Below, in pieces: positions 8,493-17,110 of a stretch of 57,329 nt of DNA. Where the stretch lies: positions 1-57,329 of the forward strand of contig NZ_JAUQWH010000043.1 in the NCBI RefSeq assembly GCF_030757795.1, read 5' to 3'. The notes under the pieces are model-generated. The model was not told the DNA's origin, did not search any database, and worked only from the letters and a program-made list of their open reading frames with translations. Position numbers and translations under genes: made by a program. Position 1 is the first letter of the stretch. Every line of letters starts with the position of its first letter. Source of the stretch: Actinoplanes oryzae (lineage in GTDB: Bacteria; Actinomycetota; Actinomycetes; Mycobacteriales; Micromonosporaceae).

Positions 8493-9452
8493 ATGGCGGA
8501 CGAGGTGCTGCTCGGCGAGATCACCTGCCCGTCCGGCGCGCTCGTGCTCCTCGACGGCGGGTACCTCGGGCTGTGGTCCGGCGACCGGGCGGGCGGCACG
8601 GCGGTGGACTTCGAGGTGCACGGCCCCGACGCGGTCCCGGCGGTCCGCACCTTCGACCGCGGGCCCGGTCTCGCGCTGTACGACGTCCCGGCGCACTGGG
8701 CCACCGGCTTCGCCGCCATGTTCCGCCGGCACTGCGCCGAGCGGGGGCTGGACGCCGCCCTGACCGCGCACCCGCGCCAGATCCCGCACCGCGACCGTGT
8801 GCGCCGGGCCATCGAGGCCGGCGACCCGGAGTTCCCGCTGATGGGCGTGCCGGTCGTCCCCGTCGGCGGGGTGCCGCCCGATCGGCCGCTGCGGGTCAGC
8901 GCCACCCCCGCCGAGTACGGGTGGCACGACATCGTCATCACTCTGAGTGACCATACGCCGGTCGCCCGCCGTCCGCACGGGGGCGTCGGCGTGGACAACT
9001 CCCGGATCGCCCTCGCCGACGCGGACGCCCTCGGCGCCTGGGTCCACGACGACCCCCTCGACGGCCGCGCCGACCTCGTGGTCCGCGGCCCGGACGGCGG
9101 GGAGGCCGCCCCGGACGCCGCACCCCTGTCGCGCGAGGGCGGCCAGGGCTGGCTCGACCTGCCCTTCGACCAGGCGGTCAGCCGCGCGCTGGACCTTGAG
9201 GACTACGCGCGGCACCATCCGGACCGCCGCTTCGCCGTCGACCTGCGGCCGCACTCGCACCAGTGGGAACTCATGGCCCGGGTCCGCGCCTCCCCGGTCG
9301 AGGCGGCCACCCTCGACGTCGGCGGCGCGACCATGCTCGTGGCCATGACCACGGCCGACGACGGCATCCTGCCGGTCGAGCTCGCCACCGACGCGGCCGG
9401 CGCCCCGGCCGAGATCCGCATCCAGGTCCGCCCCGCCGAGCACCCCGCGTGA
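8493..9452 (+). CDS. uncharacterised 319-aa protein coupled to HAD phosphatase
   Basis: 319 aa with no family I can name. It is soluble, acidic and Pro/Gly/Asp-rich, with no signal peptide or membrane segment. Features: LLDGGYLGLWSGD near the start, a central VRRAIEAGDPEFPLMGVPVVPVGG region, and a C-terminal half alternating strands (MLVAMTTADDGILPVELATD). Its stop overlaps the GTG of the HAD gene by four bases (GTGA), so the two are translationally coupled and probably act together. Divergent from the lipoprotein gene; the 140-base spacer contains TATGCT about 9 bases before the ATG, so a very short leader is possible. Confidence 0.75.
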   Translation: MADEVLLGEITCPSGALVLLDGGYLGLWSGDRAGGTAVDFEVHGPDAVPAVRTFDRGPGLALYDVPAHWATGFAAMFRRHCAERGLDAALTAHPRQIPHRDRVRRAIEAGDPEFPLMGVPVVPVGGVPPDRPLRVSATPAEYGWHDIVITLSDHTPVARRPHGGVGVDNSRIALADADALGAWVHDDPLDGRADLVVRGPDGGEAAPDAAPLSREGGQGWLDLPFDQAVSRALDLEDYARHHPDRRFAVDLRPHSHQWELMARVRASPVEAATLDVGGATMLVAMTTADDGILPVELATDAAGAPAEIRIQVRPAEHPA

Positions 9453-10204
9453 CCGGCATCCCCGGCGAGAAAGGCAGTCCCGGCATCCGTCCCGTGCACC
9501 CCGGCGACATCGCGCCCCGCCTGAGCGCCCCGGTCCTGCTCGTCTCGGATCTCGACGGCACCTTGCTGCGCCCGGACGGCACACTCAGCGCCGGCACGAT
9601 CGAGACGCTCAACGAGTACATCGCCGCCGGCGGCTGGTTCACGTACGCGACCGCGCGCTCCTACCACTCCGCCGGCGTCCTGCCGCTGATCTTCACGGTG
9701 CGCGCCGGGCGGGACCGGGTCTGCTGGGTGCCGACGCGCATGACGCCGGGAGTCGAGTCCTTCGTGGCGGCGCGCCGCGGGGATCCCCGTCTGCTGCCGG
9801 TGCGGCAGTGGACCGATGTCGACCCCGGCCAGGTCTTCTACGTGAGTCTCATCGGTCCGCGGGACAGCCTGGAGCAGGTGCTCGCCGAGCTGCCGGTGGC
9901 CGGGGCGCGGTGCCATCACGTGCTCAGCGAGGACGCGTACACCCCGGGGGAGTGGTGGCTGGAGCTGACCGCCCTGGACGCGACCAAGGCCACGGCAGTC
10001 GGAGCGCTGGCCGCCGGGTGCGGTGCCCGGTCGCTGGTGTGTTTCGGGGACAACCGTAACGACCTGCCGATGTTCGCTCTCGCGGAGGTGGCGCTGGCCG
10101 TGGCGAACGCCGTGCCGGACGTGCGGGCGGCGGCCACCGCCGTGATCGGCTCGAACGCCGAGGACGGGGTGGCCGCCTGGGTGAAGCGGTTCCGGACCGG
10201 GTGA
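9449..10204 (+). CDS. HAD-superfamily hydrolase (Cof-like phosphatase)
   Basis: 251 aa from a GTG that overlaps the previous stop. Motif I is LLVSDLDGTLL (nucleophile Asp34, general acid Asp36). The lysine region is ALDATKATAVGALA and motif IV is CFGDNRNDLPMFALA, the signature of the Cof/IIB subfamily that dephosphorylates sugar phosphates or small cofactors. The cap inserted between motifs II and III is short. Operon position suggests a shared pathway with the uncharacterised upstream protein. Specific substrate unknown. Confidence 0.88.
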   Translation: MTGIPGEKGSPGIRPVHPGDIAPRLSAPVLLVSDLDGTLLRPDGTLSAGTIETLNEYIAAGGWFTYATARSYHSAGVLPLIFTVRAGRDRVCWVPTRMTPGVESFVAARRGDPRLLPVRQWTDVDPGQVFYVSLIGPRDSLEQVLAELPVAGARCHHVLSEDAYTPGEWWLELTALDATKATAVGALAAGCGARSLVCFGDNRNDLPMFALAEVALAVANAVPDVRAAATAVIGSNAEDGVAAWVKRFRTG

Positions 10205-10256
10205 GGCGGCGGGCCGAGCGATCGGCGGCGGACCGGGTGAGGCGGGGCAGCGGCTG

Positions 10257-11072
10257 TCAGGCGTGGGCGACCCGGGCGACACCGCGGGCCGGCACGGCGG
10301 CGCGGGCCACGACGGGCCGGACGGCCGCGGCGCGGGCCACGACGGGCCGGACGGCCGCGGCGCGGGCCACGGTGGGCCGGACGGCGGCGGGACGCGCCAC
10401 GGCGGGCCGGGAGGCGGCGCGGGCGGTGCGCTCGGCGGCGCGGGCGGTGCGCTGGGCGCCGGCCAGGACCGTGCAGACGATGAGGGCGCTGGTCAGGCCC
10501 ACCATGGCCGAGGCCCACACGGCGGGCTGGCCGGTGAACAGGCCGTAGGTCATCCAGGAGCCGCAGGCCGCGGCGGCCAGGCGCCAGCGCAGCGGCGACA
10601 GCCCGCTCATGTCCTGGGTGCGGTCGCGCAGCAGCGACAGCGGCTGCGGAACGGCCGAGATCAGCGAGGCGACGGCGAGGACCGAGCCGAGGACGGCGGC
10701 GGCCTGCGTGCCGGTGACGCTGGTCAGGGCGGCGACGCCCGCGCTGATCAGGGTGGTGGCGACGATGCCGGCCGCGCCGGCGGCGCTGCGGATCATGGTG
10801 CGGGCCGTGCGCCCCTCGCGGTTCTTGATCAGTACGGCCGTGAGCACGCCCAGGCTCGCCGAGCCGGTGACGACGTTGGTCACGACCTGCACCGTCTCGC
10901 CGATCAGCAGCCCGTACGTGACCCATGCCGCGGGCATCGCCACGCCCATCCAGCAGGCCGCCACCGACAGGCCCGTGGTGCGGCCCCGGACGCAGGAGCG
11001 CCAGACCTGGGGCCAGGGGAGAGCGATGGACAGGGCGGCGCCGAACCAGCCGAGCAGAGCGATGGGGTGCAT
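10257..11072 (-). CDS. PQ-loop (SWEET/SemiSWEET-like) membrane protein with basic repeat tail
   Basis: 271 aa from ATG 11072. Two PQ-loop units are visible: LPWPQVWRSCVRGRTTGLSV near residue 20 and AVPQPLSLLRDRTQDMSGLS near residue 140. Each is followed by a tryptophan-containing helix ending in YGL, with about seven hydrophobic segments overall. This is the arrangement of small sugar or amino-acid transporters of the SWEET/PQ-loop clan. The last 65 residues are not membrane-like: a positively charged Ala/Val/Arg tail made of decapeptide repeats (VARAAAVRPV). Possible start further upstream, but MHPIALLGWFGAALS is the natural N-terminus. Confidence 0.78.
   Translation of the reverse strand: MHPIALLGWFGAALSIALPWPQVWRSCVRGRTTGLSVAACWMGVAMPAAWVTYGLLIGETVQVVTNVVTGSASLGVLTAVLIKNREGRTARTMIRSAAGAAGIVATTLISAGVAALTSVTGTQAAAVLGSVLAVASLISAVPQPLSLLRDRTQDMSGLSPLRWRLAAAACGSWMTYGLFTGQPAVWASAMVGLTSALIVCTVLAGAQRTARAAERTARAASRPAVARPAAVRPTVARAAAVRPVVARAAAVRPVVARAAVPARGVARVAHA
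10301..10420 (-). repeat. 30-bp tandem repeat encoding decapeptide tail
   Basis: Four consecutive 30-base units. The first two are identical, the third has 2 changes and the fourth is more diverged. In frame with the PQ-loop gene on the minus strand, each unit encodes the ten-residue VARAAAVRPV type. The shorter GCGCGGGCGGTGCGCT-type repeats just after it continue the low-complexity tail. Confidence 0.85.
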
Positions 11073-11293
11073 GATCCGTTTCCGGTCGAGGGTCGTGGAG
11101 GCGGCCGGCGATTTCTCGCGGCCACCTGACCCTTCGCCCGGGCAGGGACGCACCTGACAAGATCAACTGGTGAGAGGAAACACGGAGGGTTACCACCGTT
11201 CGGCAACCAAGTCCGCGTGGGATCGGCCGAAACGGGAGTCAGCGGGCACGCTGGGTAATGACACCCGGGTTGCACCCGACGAGAACCGCGGGA

Positions 11294-12559
11294 CTAACCG
11301 GCGGCAGCCCCGGCGGCCCGGACCAGGGCGACGGTCTGCTCGATCGTGGCCGCCCGGTCCGCGGCGAACGCGTCGTCGATCACCACCGCCGGGTCGGCCG
11401 GGTAGACCAGCGCGGAGATGTGCAGGTGCCCGCCGGGCACGTCGGTGGCACCGAGCTCGCGCCGCAGCCGGTTCGAGCGGTACATGCTCTCGTTCGACAG
11501 GTAGTTCCCGCCGCCGCCGGACTGCGCCTGCGCCCCCGGGGAAGGACCGTCGTCGGTGCAGGTCACCGGGCCGGCCGGGCGGGTGCCGGCGGCCCACTCG
11601 CAGACCCGCGGGTTGAGCGCCACCGGCCACGGTCCCGTGCCGGCGCCGATCATCGCCTGGTACGGCAGCGTGGTCTCGATGAACTCCGGAGTCGGCGTGG
11701 GCTGCGGCCAGCGCGGCGCGGGCGGGATCACCTCCGGCTCGCCCTCGTTGTTGTTGTCGGCGTTGCCGCCGCGCCACGCGCCCGCCCATTGCTCGATGTT
11801 CATGACGCCACGGTTGCCCTGGCTGACGGTCATGATCAGGTCGGCGCGCTCGCGGGCGCCGCGGACCAGGTGCGGGCCGAACGCGTCCTCCACGATGCCG
11901 GCGTCGAAGCCGCTCCACGTGACCGGCAGCACGACCGACTGCACGCGCACGGTCCGGGCGCCGTCACGGTAGGTCAGCCCGTCGAGCTGCAGCGCCGACG
12001 CGCCGGACGGGTTCGAGCGCCGGATCTCCCCGTTCAGCTGGTACGGGTCGAAGCCGCTGACCAGCACCCGCCGCACCCCGGGGCCGAACGTGGTCGAGGT
12101 GATGCCGCGGGCGGCGTACTCGTAGGCCTTGATGAGGGCGGCCCGCTCGCCGGCACCGACCGCGAAGCGTGGCGCCCACTGGCGGATGTCGCGCGTGCCG
12201 AGCAGCCGCGTCCAGTAGAGCGGCCGGTCGTCGTAGCGGTCGATCGTCCCGATCGCGATCCTGCCCTGCGCCCGCGCGACCGCGGTGCGCCACAGCAGCG
12301 CGCCCTGCGCGGCGAGCACCCGCCCGGCGGCGGCGACCGACGGCGCCCGGCACAGAGACGTGCGCAACACCTCCGGGTACGCGCCCAGCCCGCCCGCCTC
12401 GACCAGCTCGTAGGGCACACCGGGCTCGATGCGCCCCTCCTCGTACGTGACGGGGGCCGCCCGGTCGAAGCACGCCGCCGGACTCGCCACGGCCGCACCT
12501 GGCATTGTCACCACGCCCGCCGTGAGCGCCGTGACGAGACTGATCGCGAACCCACGCAC
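11294..12559 (-). CDS. secreted pyroglutamyl-peptidase-like protein, catalytic Cys replaced by Ser
   Basis: 421 aa from GTG 12559 with GGAGGTGGG just upstream. Residues 1-27 form a signal peptide (VTALTAGVVTMPGAAVASPA). From residue 163 the sequence follows peptidase C15: VLVSGFDPYQLN, RRSNPSGASALQLDG, VVLPVTWSGF, SQGNRGVMNIEQWA with the conserved Glu256, and GGGNYLSNESMYR. In pyroglutamyl peptidase I the catalytic Cys sits in the segment equivalent to YLSN; here that residue is Ser355. The His region GGHLHIS (His378/His380) remains. Residues 28-160 are an extra N-terminal domain. Either an inactive binding protein or a serine variant; the family assignment is firm, the activity is not. Confidence 0.8.
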   Translation of the reverse strand: MRGFAISLVTALTAGVVTMPGAAVASPAACFDRAAPVTYEEGRIEPGVPYELVEAGGLGAYPEVLRTSLCRAPSVAAAGRVLAAQGALLWRTAVARAQGRIAIGTIDRYDDRPLYWTRLLGTRDIRQWAPRFAVGAGERAALIKAYEYAARGITSTTFGPGVRRVLVSGFDPYQLNGEIRRSNPSGASALQLDGLTYRDGARTVRVQSVVLPVTWSGFDAGIVEDAFGPHLVRGARERADLIMTVSQGNRGVMNIEQWAGAWRGGNADNNNEGEPEVIPPAPRWPQPTPTPEFIETTLPYQAMIGAGTGPWPVALNPRVCEWAAGTRPAGPVTCTDDGPSPGAQAQSGGGGNYLSNESMYRSNRLRRELGATDVPGGHLHISALVYPADPAVVIDDAFAADRAATIEQTVALVRAAGAAAG

Positions 12560-12597
12560 GCGGCACCCACCTCCGCCGACACCATCGACGCCAGTGA

Positions 12598-12978
12598 CTA
12601 TATCCCGGGCCGGTACCGCGTGCGCGAGCCGAACGTGCGGTCGGCCAGCTCCACGTACGCCAGCTGCGGCACGTGCGGCGCCAGCCGTCCGAAGATCTCC
12701 CGCGCCACCAGCTCGAACGTCGGCCGGAACGCGAACAGCGCCGGCCACGGCTGCCCGCTCAGCAGCCGCACCCACTCGTCCAGCCGCGCGGCGAGGGCGT
12801 CGGTGTCGACGAACCAGCCCCGCTCGGTGAGCTGCCCCTCCCCGAACCCCACGCCCGCGCGCAGCACGACCTCGATCTCGCTCACCGACGGCAGGCCGGC
12901 CGCCGCCCGCACGGGCGAGGACAGCCCCTGCCGCGCGCGGAACACCCGCTCGACCTCGACCTCGTACTCGCGATGCAC
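12598..12978 (-). CDS. small protein resembling a degenerate 6-pyruvoyl-tetrahydropterin synthase fold
   Basis: 126 aa, GTG start at 12978 with GGGAGGA upstream. The pattern YEVEVERVFRARQ ... GWFVDTDALAARLDEWV ... RPTFELVAREIFGRL ... LAYVELADRTFGSRTRY follows the order of elements in the 6-pyruvoyl-tetrahydropterin synthase/QueD family (GMVxDF, NPTxENLAxxI, VxVxET). The zinc-binding histidines and the catalytic Cys of that family are absent. If the resemblance is real, it is a non-catalytic relative; otherwise an uncharacterised protein. It lies between the secreted peptidase-like gene and the metallopeptidase-like gene on the same strand. Confidence 0.6.
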   Translation of the reverse strand: MHREYEVEVERVFRARQGLSSPVRAAAGLPSVSEIEVVLRAGVGFGEGQLTERGWFVDTDALAARLDEWVRLLSGQPWPALFAFRPTFELVAREIFGRLAPHVPQLAYVELADRTFGSRTRYRPGI

Positions 12979-13024
12979 CGATCCTCCCGGGAACCCGGCG
13001 CGTCCGGCGGCCCTGGCGCCCGGG

Positions 13025-13945
13025 CTACCAATTGATCTTCGCGGCGTCCGTCACTATGCCCTGCCCGTGGCCGGGGCAATGGCATTGCTGACCGATGAAG
13101 TCGTTGAGACGCGAGATCGGTGCCACGGGATTCGGGATCACGGGGCCGCCGAGATTCAGATAGGTGTTGTAGACACCGAACGTGGGGTCGACGGCGTTCC
13201 ATTGGATGCCCATCATCAGGCCGGCGAAGACTTCCGCCACGTATTCGACAATGCTCGCCGCGTCGGTGCCGGCGTACTGGCTGACGTGGGCGAGCCCCTG
13301 CGCCTGGGTGCCGGGCAGGAGCATGTCCCGCACTCGGGCCTCCTCGGTGGTCAGGGGATGCGCGGCCTTGAGGGCCACCGCGGCGTCGAGGAAGTAGTCG
13401 TTGGGCCGCAGCAGCTGGTGAAAGACGTGGCCGAATTCGTGGAGCACCTGGGCCAGCCCGCACTTGGCTTCCTCGCTGTGCTGGGTACGCCGGTAATAGT
13501 CGTAGAAGCGATCGGAGAGGTTGCGCCCACCACTGCCGGAGATTCCTCCTGCCGTGGGCGGCGGTGGCAAGAATTGCGTCGTCACGTGTTGACAGATGCG
13601 CCTCCCCAGCATCAGCACCACGGTGGGCAGCGCGGCGCCCGCTTCGAGGCACACCACCCCCCGCGACAGGCCGGCCGTGTAGCAGACCACCTGGAATCTG
13701 TGGACATCGGCATTCACGAACATGAGGCCGGCCTGTTGCAGCCGGGTGATCGCTTCCTCCAGTCGTGCCTTCTTGGCGGCGAAATGCACGGCGCTCTCGC
13801 CGGCGGGCCGATAGATGGTGTAGTTGACACCCTGGTGGGTCACGGGAAACGACTGCGTGGTGAGCGCGTTCGTGAAGGGAAGCCAGTGGCCCTGCGCAGC
13901 CGCGGCGAAGTTCGCCTGCTGAGCCGCCGTGAACTGGTATGGCAT
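13025..13945 (-). CDS. HEFGH metallopeptidase-like protein
   Basis: 306 aa from ATG 13945, preceded by AAGGAGAG. Zinc-site motif HEFGH at residues 169-173 within AQVLHEFGHVFHQLLR, with a candidate third ligand in SIVEYVAEVFAGLMMG (Glu234/Glu238). HExxH followed by an ExxAExFA helix resembles gluzincin domains such as the anthrax lethal factor type and other toxin-associated peptidases. No signal peptide. The first 120 residues show no known domain; a Pro/Gly linker (PPPPTAGGISGSGG) precedes the catalytic region. It follows the 880-aa gene on the same strand after about 140 bases, suggesting one functional unit. Substrate unknown. Confidence 0.75.
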   Translation of the reverse strand: MPYQFTAAQQANFAAAAQGHWLPFTNALTTQSFPVTHQGVNYTIYRPAGESAVHFAAKKARLEEAITRLQQAGLMFVNADVHRFQVVCYTAGLSRGVVCLEAGAALPTVVLMLGRRICQHVTTQFLPPPPTAGGISGSGGRNLSDRFYDYYRRTQHSEEAKCGLAQVLHEFGHVFHQLLRPNDYFLDAAVALKAAHPLTTEEARVRDMLLPGTQAQGLAHVSQYAGTDAASIVEYVAEVFAGLMMGIQWNAVDPTFGVYNTYLNLGGPVIPNPVAPISRLNDFIGQQCHCPGHGQGIVTDAAKINW

Positions 13946-14083
13946 GGTTGTTCTCTCCTTGCTGTCCGCAGGAAAGTGTGTGTCGCTCCCTCGCGCGTCG
14001 GCGGCCGGCATTCCGGGAAGGCCGCATGCCTTCCCGGAACGAGTCGCGCCGGCCGTGCGGTGCGCAACGGAAAGCTGATCCGG

Positions 14084-16726
14084 CTATTCGCCGGCCTCGA
14101 CTGCCGAGCCGGGGCTGCTCGCGGTCTGTGGCAAGGGGACCGGCAGGTCGTAGGCGGCCAGTGCCCGCTCCACCTCGGTGCTGGTCTCGTCGTAGATGCG
14201 CTCGTAGGGCTGCGCCTTGTCCGGGGACACGAACTGCAGGTAGTAGCCGAGGATCTGCGGTCCGGGGATGCGGATGTAGAAGTGGTCGCCCTGCTGCCCG
14301 TGGAAGGTGGCGTCGGTCAGGCTGGAGCTGGCCGCCGAATAGTTGCACGAGAAGCCCAGGAATCCGCCGCCCGCCGTGGTGGAGTTCGCCAGCACCTGGC
14401 GCGTGGCCCTGCTCCGGGAGGCATCCTGCTTGATCTTGATGGTGATGTCCTTGGCGATCACCATGCCCACCGGGTAGGCCGGCAGGATGCAGCTGTTGCC
14501 GGTGCTGTCCCGCAGGAGCTTGGCCACCTCGTCCGTGGGCTGCTCGCGGCCGGCGGCGGCGAGGACCTGATCCTTGGTCAGCTGAACGTCCGGCGCGGCC
14601 CGCAGATCGGCCAGCCGGTAGAAGGCATGGGACATCTTGAAGAGCTGCGCGTTGAACCAGCCGCCCCGATCGAAGGTGACCTTGGCGACGCGGAAGCCGA
14701 TCTCGATGTCCTGGTCGAAGAAGGCGCTCTCCGCATCCGTGGCGGCCTGCGACCGGCTGTGCTGCCCGCCCGCGGACCACCACCAGCCGTTGACGTTCCA
14801 GCCGAACGACGTCGCCGACGACTGATCGACGAGCTTCGAGCTTTCCTCGAGCTCCGTGCTCTTGATGATGACGTCCATGAACATGCCGTCCGCCTCGGTC
14901 ACCTGCCCCGTGCGCGGGATGACGGGCAGCTCCGCGGCTGCTTCGGACACGTCCAACCGGGCACCGTCGCCCTCTATCGTGCCGACGTCATGGCTGAACA
15001 GCAGCTCCCACGGTCCGCCGTCCGCGCCGGTGACCGCCACCGTCACACTGGTCCGCGCCACCCGCACCCCGACCAGAGCGGCGTCCAGCGCGTCCTGCAC
15101 CGACGCGACGGTCGCATCGTGATTGATCCCGGCCGTCGTCCTGTCGCGCACGGTGAGGGTGAAAGTGCCGTCCGTGGGCGAGCCGGGCAGGGTGACCGTC
15201 CACTTCTTGGCGTCCTCGTCGTCCTGCGTCACCGACACGATGCCCTTGGGGTTCAGCTTCTCCCGGTAGACGCCGGCCAGCAGCTGGCCCAGGTCGGCGA
15301 TGTCGGCGTGCAGTTCCTCGATGCGCTGCCCCAGATTGAGCCGCTGGAAGCGCACGTCGTGCGACTGCGCGCGCGCCAGCTGGGACTTGAGGTAGGTCCA
15401 CTCCTCGGCCTTCTCCAGGACGTCCTTCTGCGACCGGTAGGTGGTGTAGATCTCGTTGACCACGGTGCTCAGATCGCCGAGGAGCCGATCGGGGTCCACG
15501 CCCTCCAGCACGTCGGAGAGGCCCAGGCCGTTCACGGCCATGGCCAGGGCCTGCCGGTCGGTCTCCTGCGCGGGGTCGATGATCTGTTCGATCTGGTGCT
15601 GCGTTCCCGGTTTTCCGGGATCGGCGACGGACTGCGTGCCCTTGTTCTCCCGTTCGACCAGCTTCAGCAGGTTGCCGTCGGGCGACAGCGTGGTCAGATA
15701 GATCTTGGCCGCGGTCACCAGGGCCTGACCGTAGGCCGAGACCAGGTCGCCCTCGGCCTCGCCGAGTGCCGCCTTCCCCGCTTCGATCCGGGCCTCCAGC
15801 TGCTTGATCTCCTCCTTGCTGCTCGACAGCAGTTCGAGCACGCGCAGCTCGGACTCCGCCCGCGACAAGGCCCGTCGTTTCGCGCGCAACTGATCGCGGA
15901 TCGTCTCGTGTGCCATGGTGAGGTCGACCGGTGAGAGGTTGGGGGTGAGGCCCTCGAACCAATTGCTCGGCTGGAACTGCACCGGATAGACGAGCATGGA
16001 CTCGTCGAGCGACAGCCGGCCGGAGTGGCGCATGCGCTGCTTGGCGATCTCCAGCTCCTCGGCGATCGAGGAGACGTTCAGATAGCCCAGGATCGTCAGC
16101 ACCTCGTGCAGGTGGCCCTTGACGACGGCATCGTTGAAGAGGCTGTTCAGCCCCTCTTCGCGCACCAGGCCCACGGTGCTGAGCCACTTGGCGTAGTCGT
16201 CGAGGCTCACCCCCATGTCCGCTTCCTCGCTGACCGCGCGGATCTCGTCGAAGGTGCGGCGCTTGTCGTCGTCCCAGTCCATCTTGGCCTGCAGATACTG
16301 GTCGAGCAGCGCGCGGCACCAGTCGATGCGTGACTTGCCGTCGCCGTTCGCGTCCGGCGCCCGCTGGCGGAGAAATCGGCTCAGTCCCGCGCGGTCCCGG
16401 AAATAGGCGGCGAAAGGCTTGAGACTCGGCACATAATTGTTGATCAGTGTCGTGTAGACCGCCGAAAGCCTTTCGCCGGTGCCGCCCTGGGTGACGGGAA
16501 AGACATCGAACAGCTGATCGGACAGCCGGAACTCGGCCTCGGCGACGGTGTAGGGCCGGGTCAGCACGCTGGTGCGGTCGGCAGTGTCGTACCGGAACTG
16601 GCGATGGTTGAGGGGCTGGGCGGGAAACTGCAGGGAGAACAGCTGGTTGCCCGCCCCCAGCAGATCATTCACCTTCTGGTAGATGAGGCCGACGATCGCT
16701 TGTCTGGCCCTGGTCGGCTCGGCCAT
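14084..16726 (-). CDS. large protein of unknown family with coiled-coil core
   Basis: 880 aa from ATG 16726 with GGAGGAG closely upstream. I recognise no family. Visible parts: an aromatic-rich N-terminal domain (1-120); an acidic D-x-N-x-D-G stretch at 125-130; an alpha-helical region; a strong coiled coil at about 270-330 (LRAKRRALSRAESELRVLEL, KEEIKQLEARIEAGKAALGE); a second helical pair near 440-490; a beta-rich section (540-640, GTFTLTVRDRTTAG, SVTVAVTG); and a tryptophan-rich segment FGWNVNGWWWSAGG near 680. It ends SPGSAVEAGE. No signal peptide or membrane helix is obvious. The downstream HEFGH protein is its likely partner. A toxin or secreted-assembly role is only a guess. Confidence 0.7.
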   Translation of the reverse strand: MAEPTRARQAIVGLIYQKVNDLLGAGNQLFSLQFPAQPLNHRQFRYDTADRTSVLTRPYTVAEAEFRLSDQLFDVFPVTQGGTGERLSAVYTTLINNYVPSLKPFAAYFRDRAGLSRFLRQRAPDANGDGKSRIDWCRALLDQYLQAKMDWDDDKRRTFDEIRAVSEEADMGVSLDDYAKWLSTVGLVREEGLNSLFNDAVVKGHLHEVLTILGYLNVSSIAEELEIAKQRMRHSGRLSLDESMLVYPVQFQPSNWFEGLTPNLSPVDLTMAHETIRDQLRAKRRALSRAESELRVLELLSSSKEEIKQLEARIEAGKAALGEAEGDLVSAYGQALVTAAKIYLTTLSPDGNLLKLVERENKGTQSVADPGKPGTQHQIEQIIDPAQETDRQALAMAVNGLGLSDVLEGVDPDRLLGDLSTVVNEIYTTYRSQKDVLEKAEEWTYLKSQLARAQSHDVRFQRLNLGQRIEELHADIADLGQLLAGVYREKLNPKGIVSVTQDDEDAKKWTVTLPGSPTDGTFTLTVRDRTTAGINHDATVASVQDALDAALVGVRVARTSVTVAVTGADGGPWELLFSHDVGTIEGDGARLDVSEAAAELPVIPRTGQVTEADGMFMDVIIKSTELEESSKLVDQSSATSFGWNVNGWWWSAGGQHSRSQAATDAESAFFDQDIEIGFRVAKVTFDRGGWFNAQLFKMSHAFYRLADLRAAPDVQLTKDQVLAAAGREQPTDEVAKLLRDSTGNSCILPAYPVGMVIAKDITIKIKQDASRSRATRQVLANSTTAGGGFLGFSCNYSAASSSLTDATFHGQQGDHFYIRIPGPQILGYYLQFVSPDKAQPYERIYDETSTEVERALAAYDLPVPLPQTASSPGSAVEAGE

Positions 16727-17110
16727 GCTCTCCTCCGTGTTCTTGATAGGCTCGGGACGGACGCGCAACGCCGGGGCAAATGGCACCGATCTGTTCCGCC
16801 GGGGAGGGCGGGCCGGGCTTCGCGGCGTGTGCGGTGCCGGCCCGGAGCGAATGGCGGTCCCGGTGATTCTTGTGGCCCGACGAGCCGAGCGTAACGGTGG
16901 CCACAGATCATAAAAAGGGTGCCGCCGCGGCGCTGGAATCCGGTCGAGTTCTTTGTCGCGATAAATGCGTGCGAGACGCGTTGCCGGACCATCCGCAGTC
17001 GGATTTCGGCGGCGCCGGGATCCGACAGTTCTTCAGCGCGGGCCGGCGATCATCCTGCGGCGGCGCGGAATGGGGGCGACAGGAAGGCCCGGTTGCACCA
17101 CGATGGCCGG
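16727..17110. other. 384-bp intergenic region between divergent genes
   Basis: No gene or RNA is visible. It should hold the promoter of the 880-aa gene (minus) and of the hydrolase (plus). The only AT-rich patch is around 16905-16920 (ATCATAAAAAG). No convincing palindrome was found. Confidence 0.5.

Noticed and set aside
10301..10420. 30-bp tandem units considered as a CRISPR array
   Set aside because: Units are directly adjacent with no spacers and stay in the coding frame of the PQ-loop gene.
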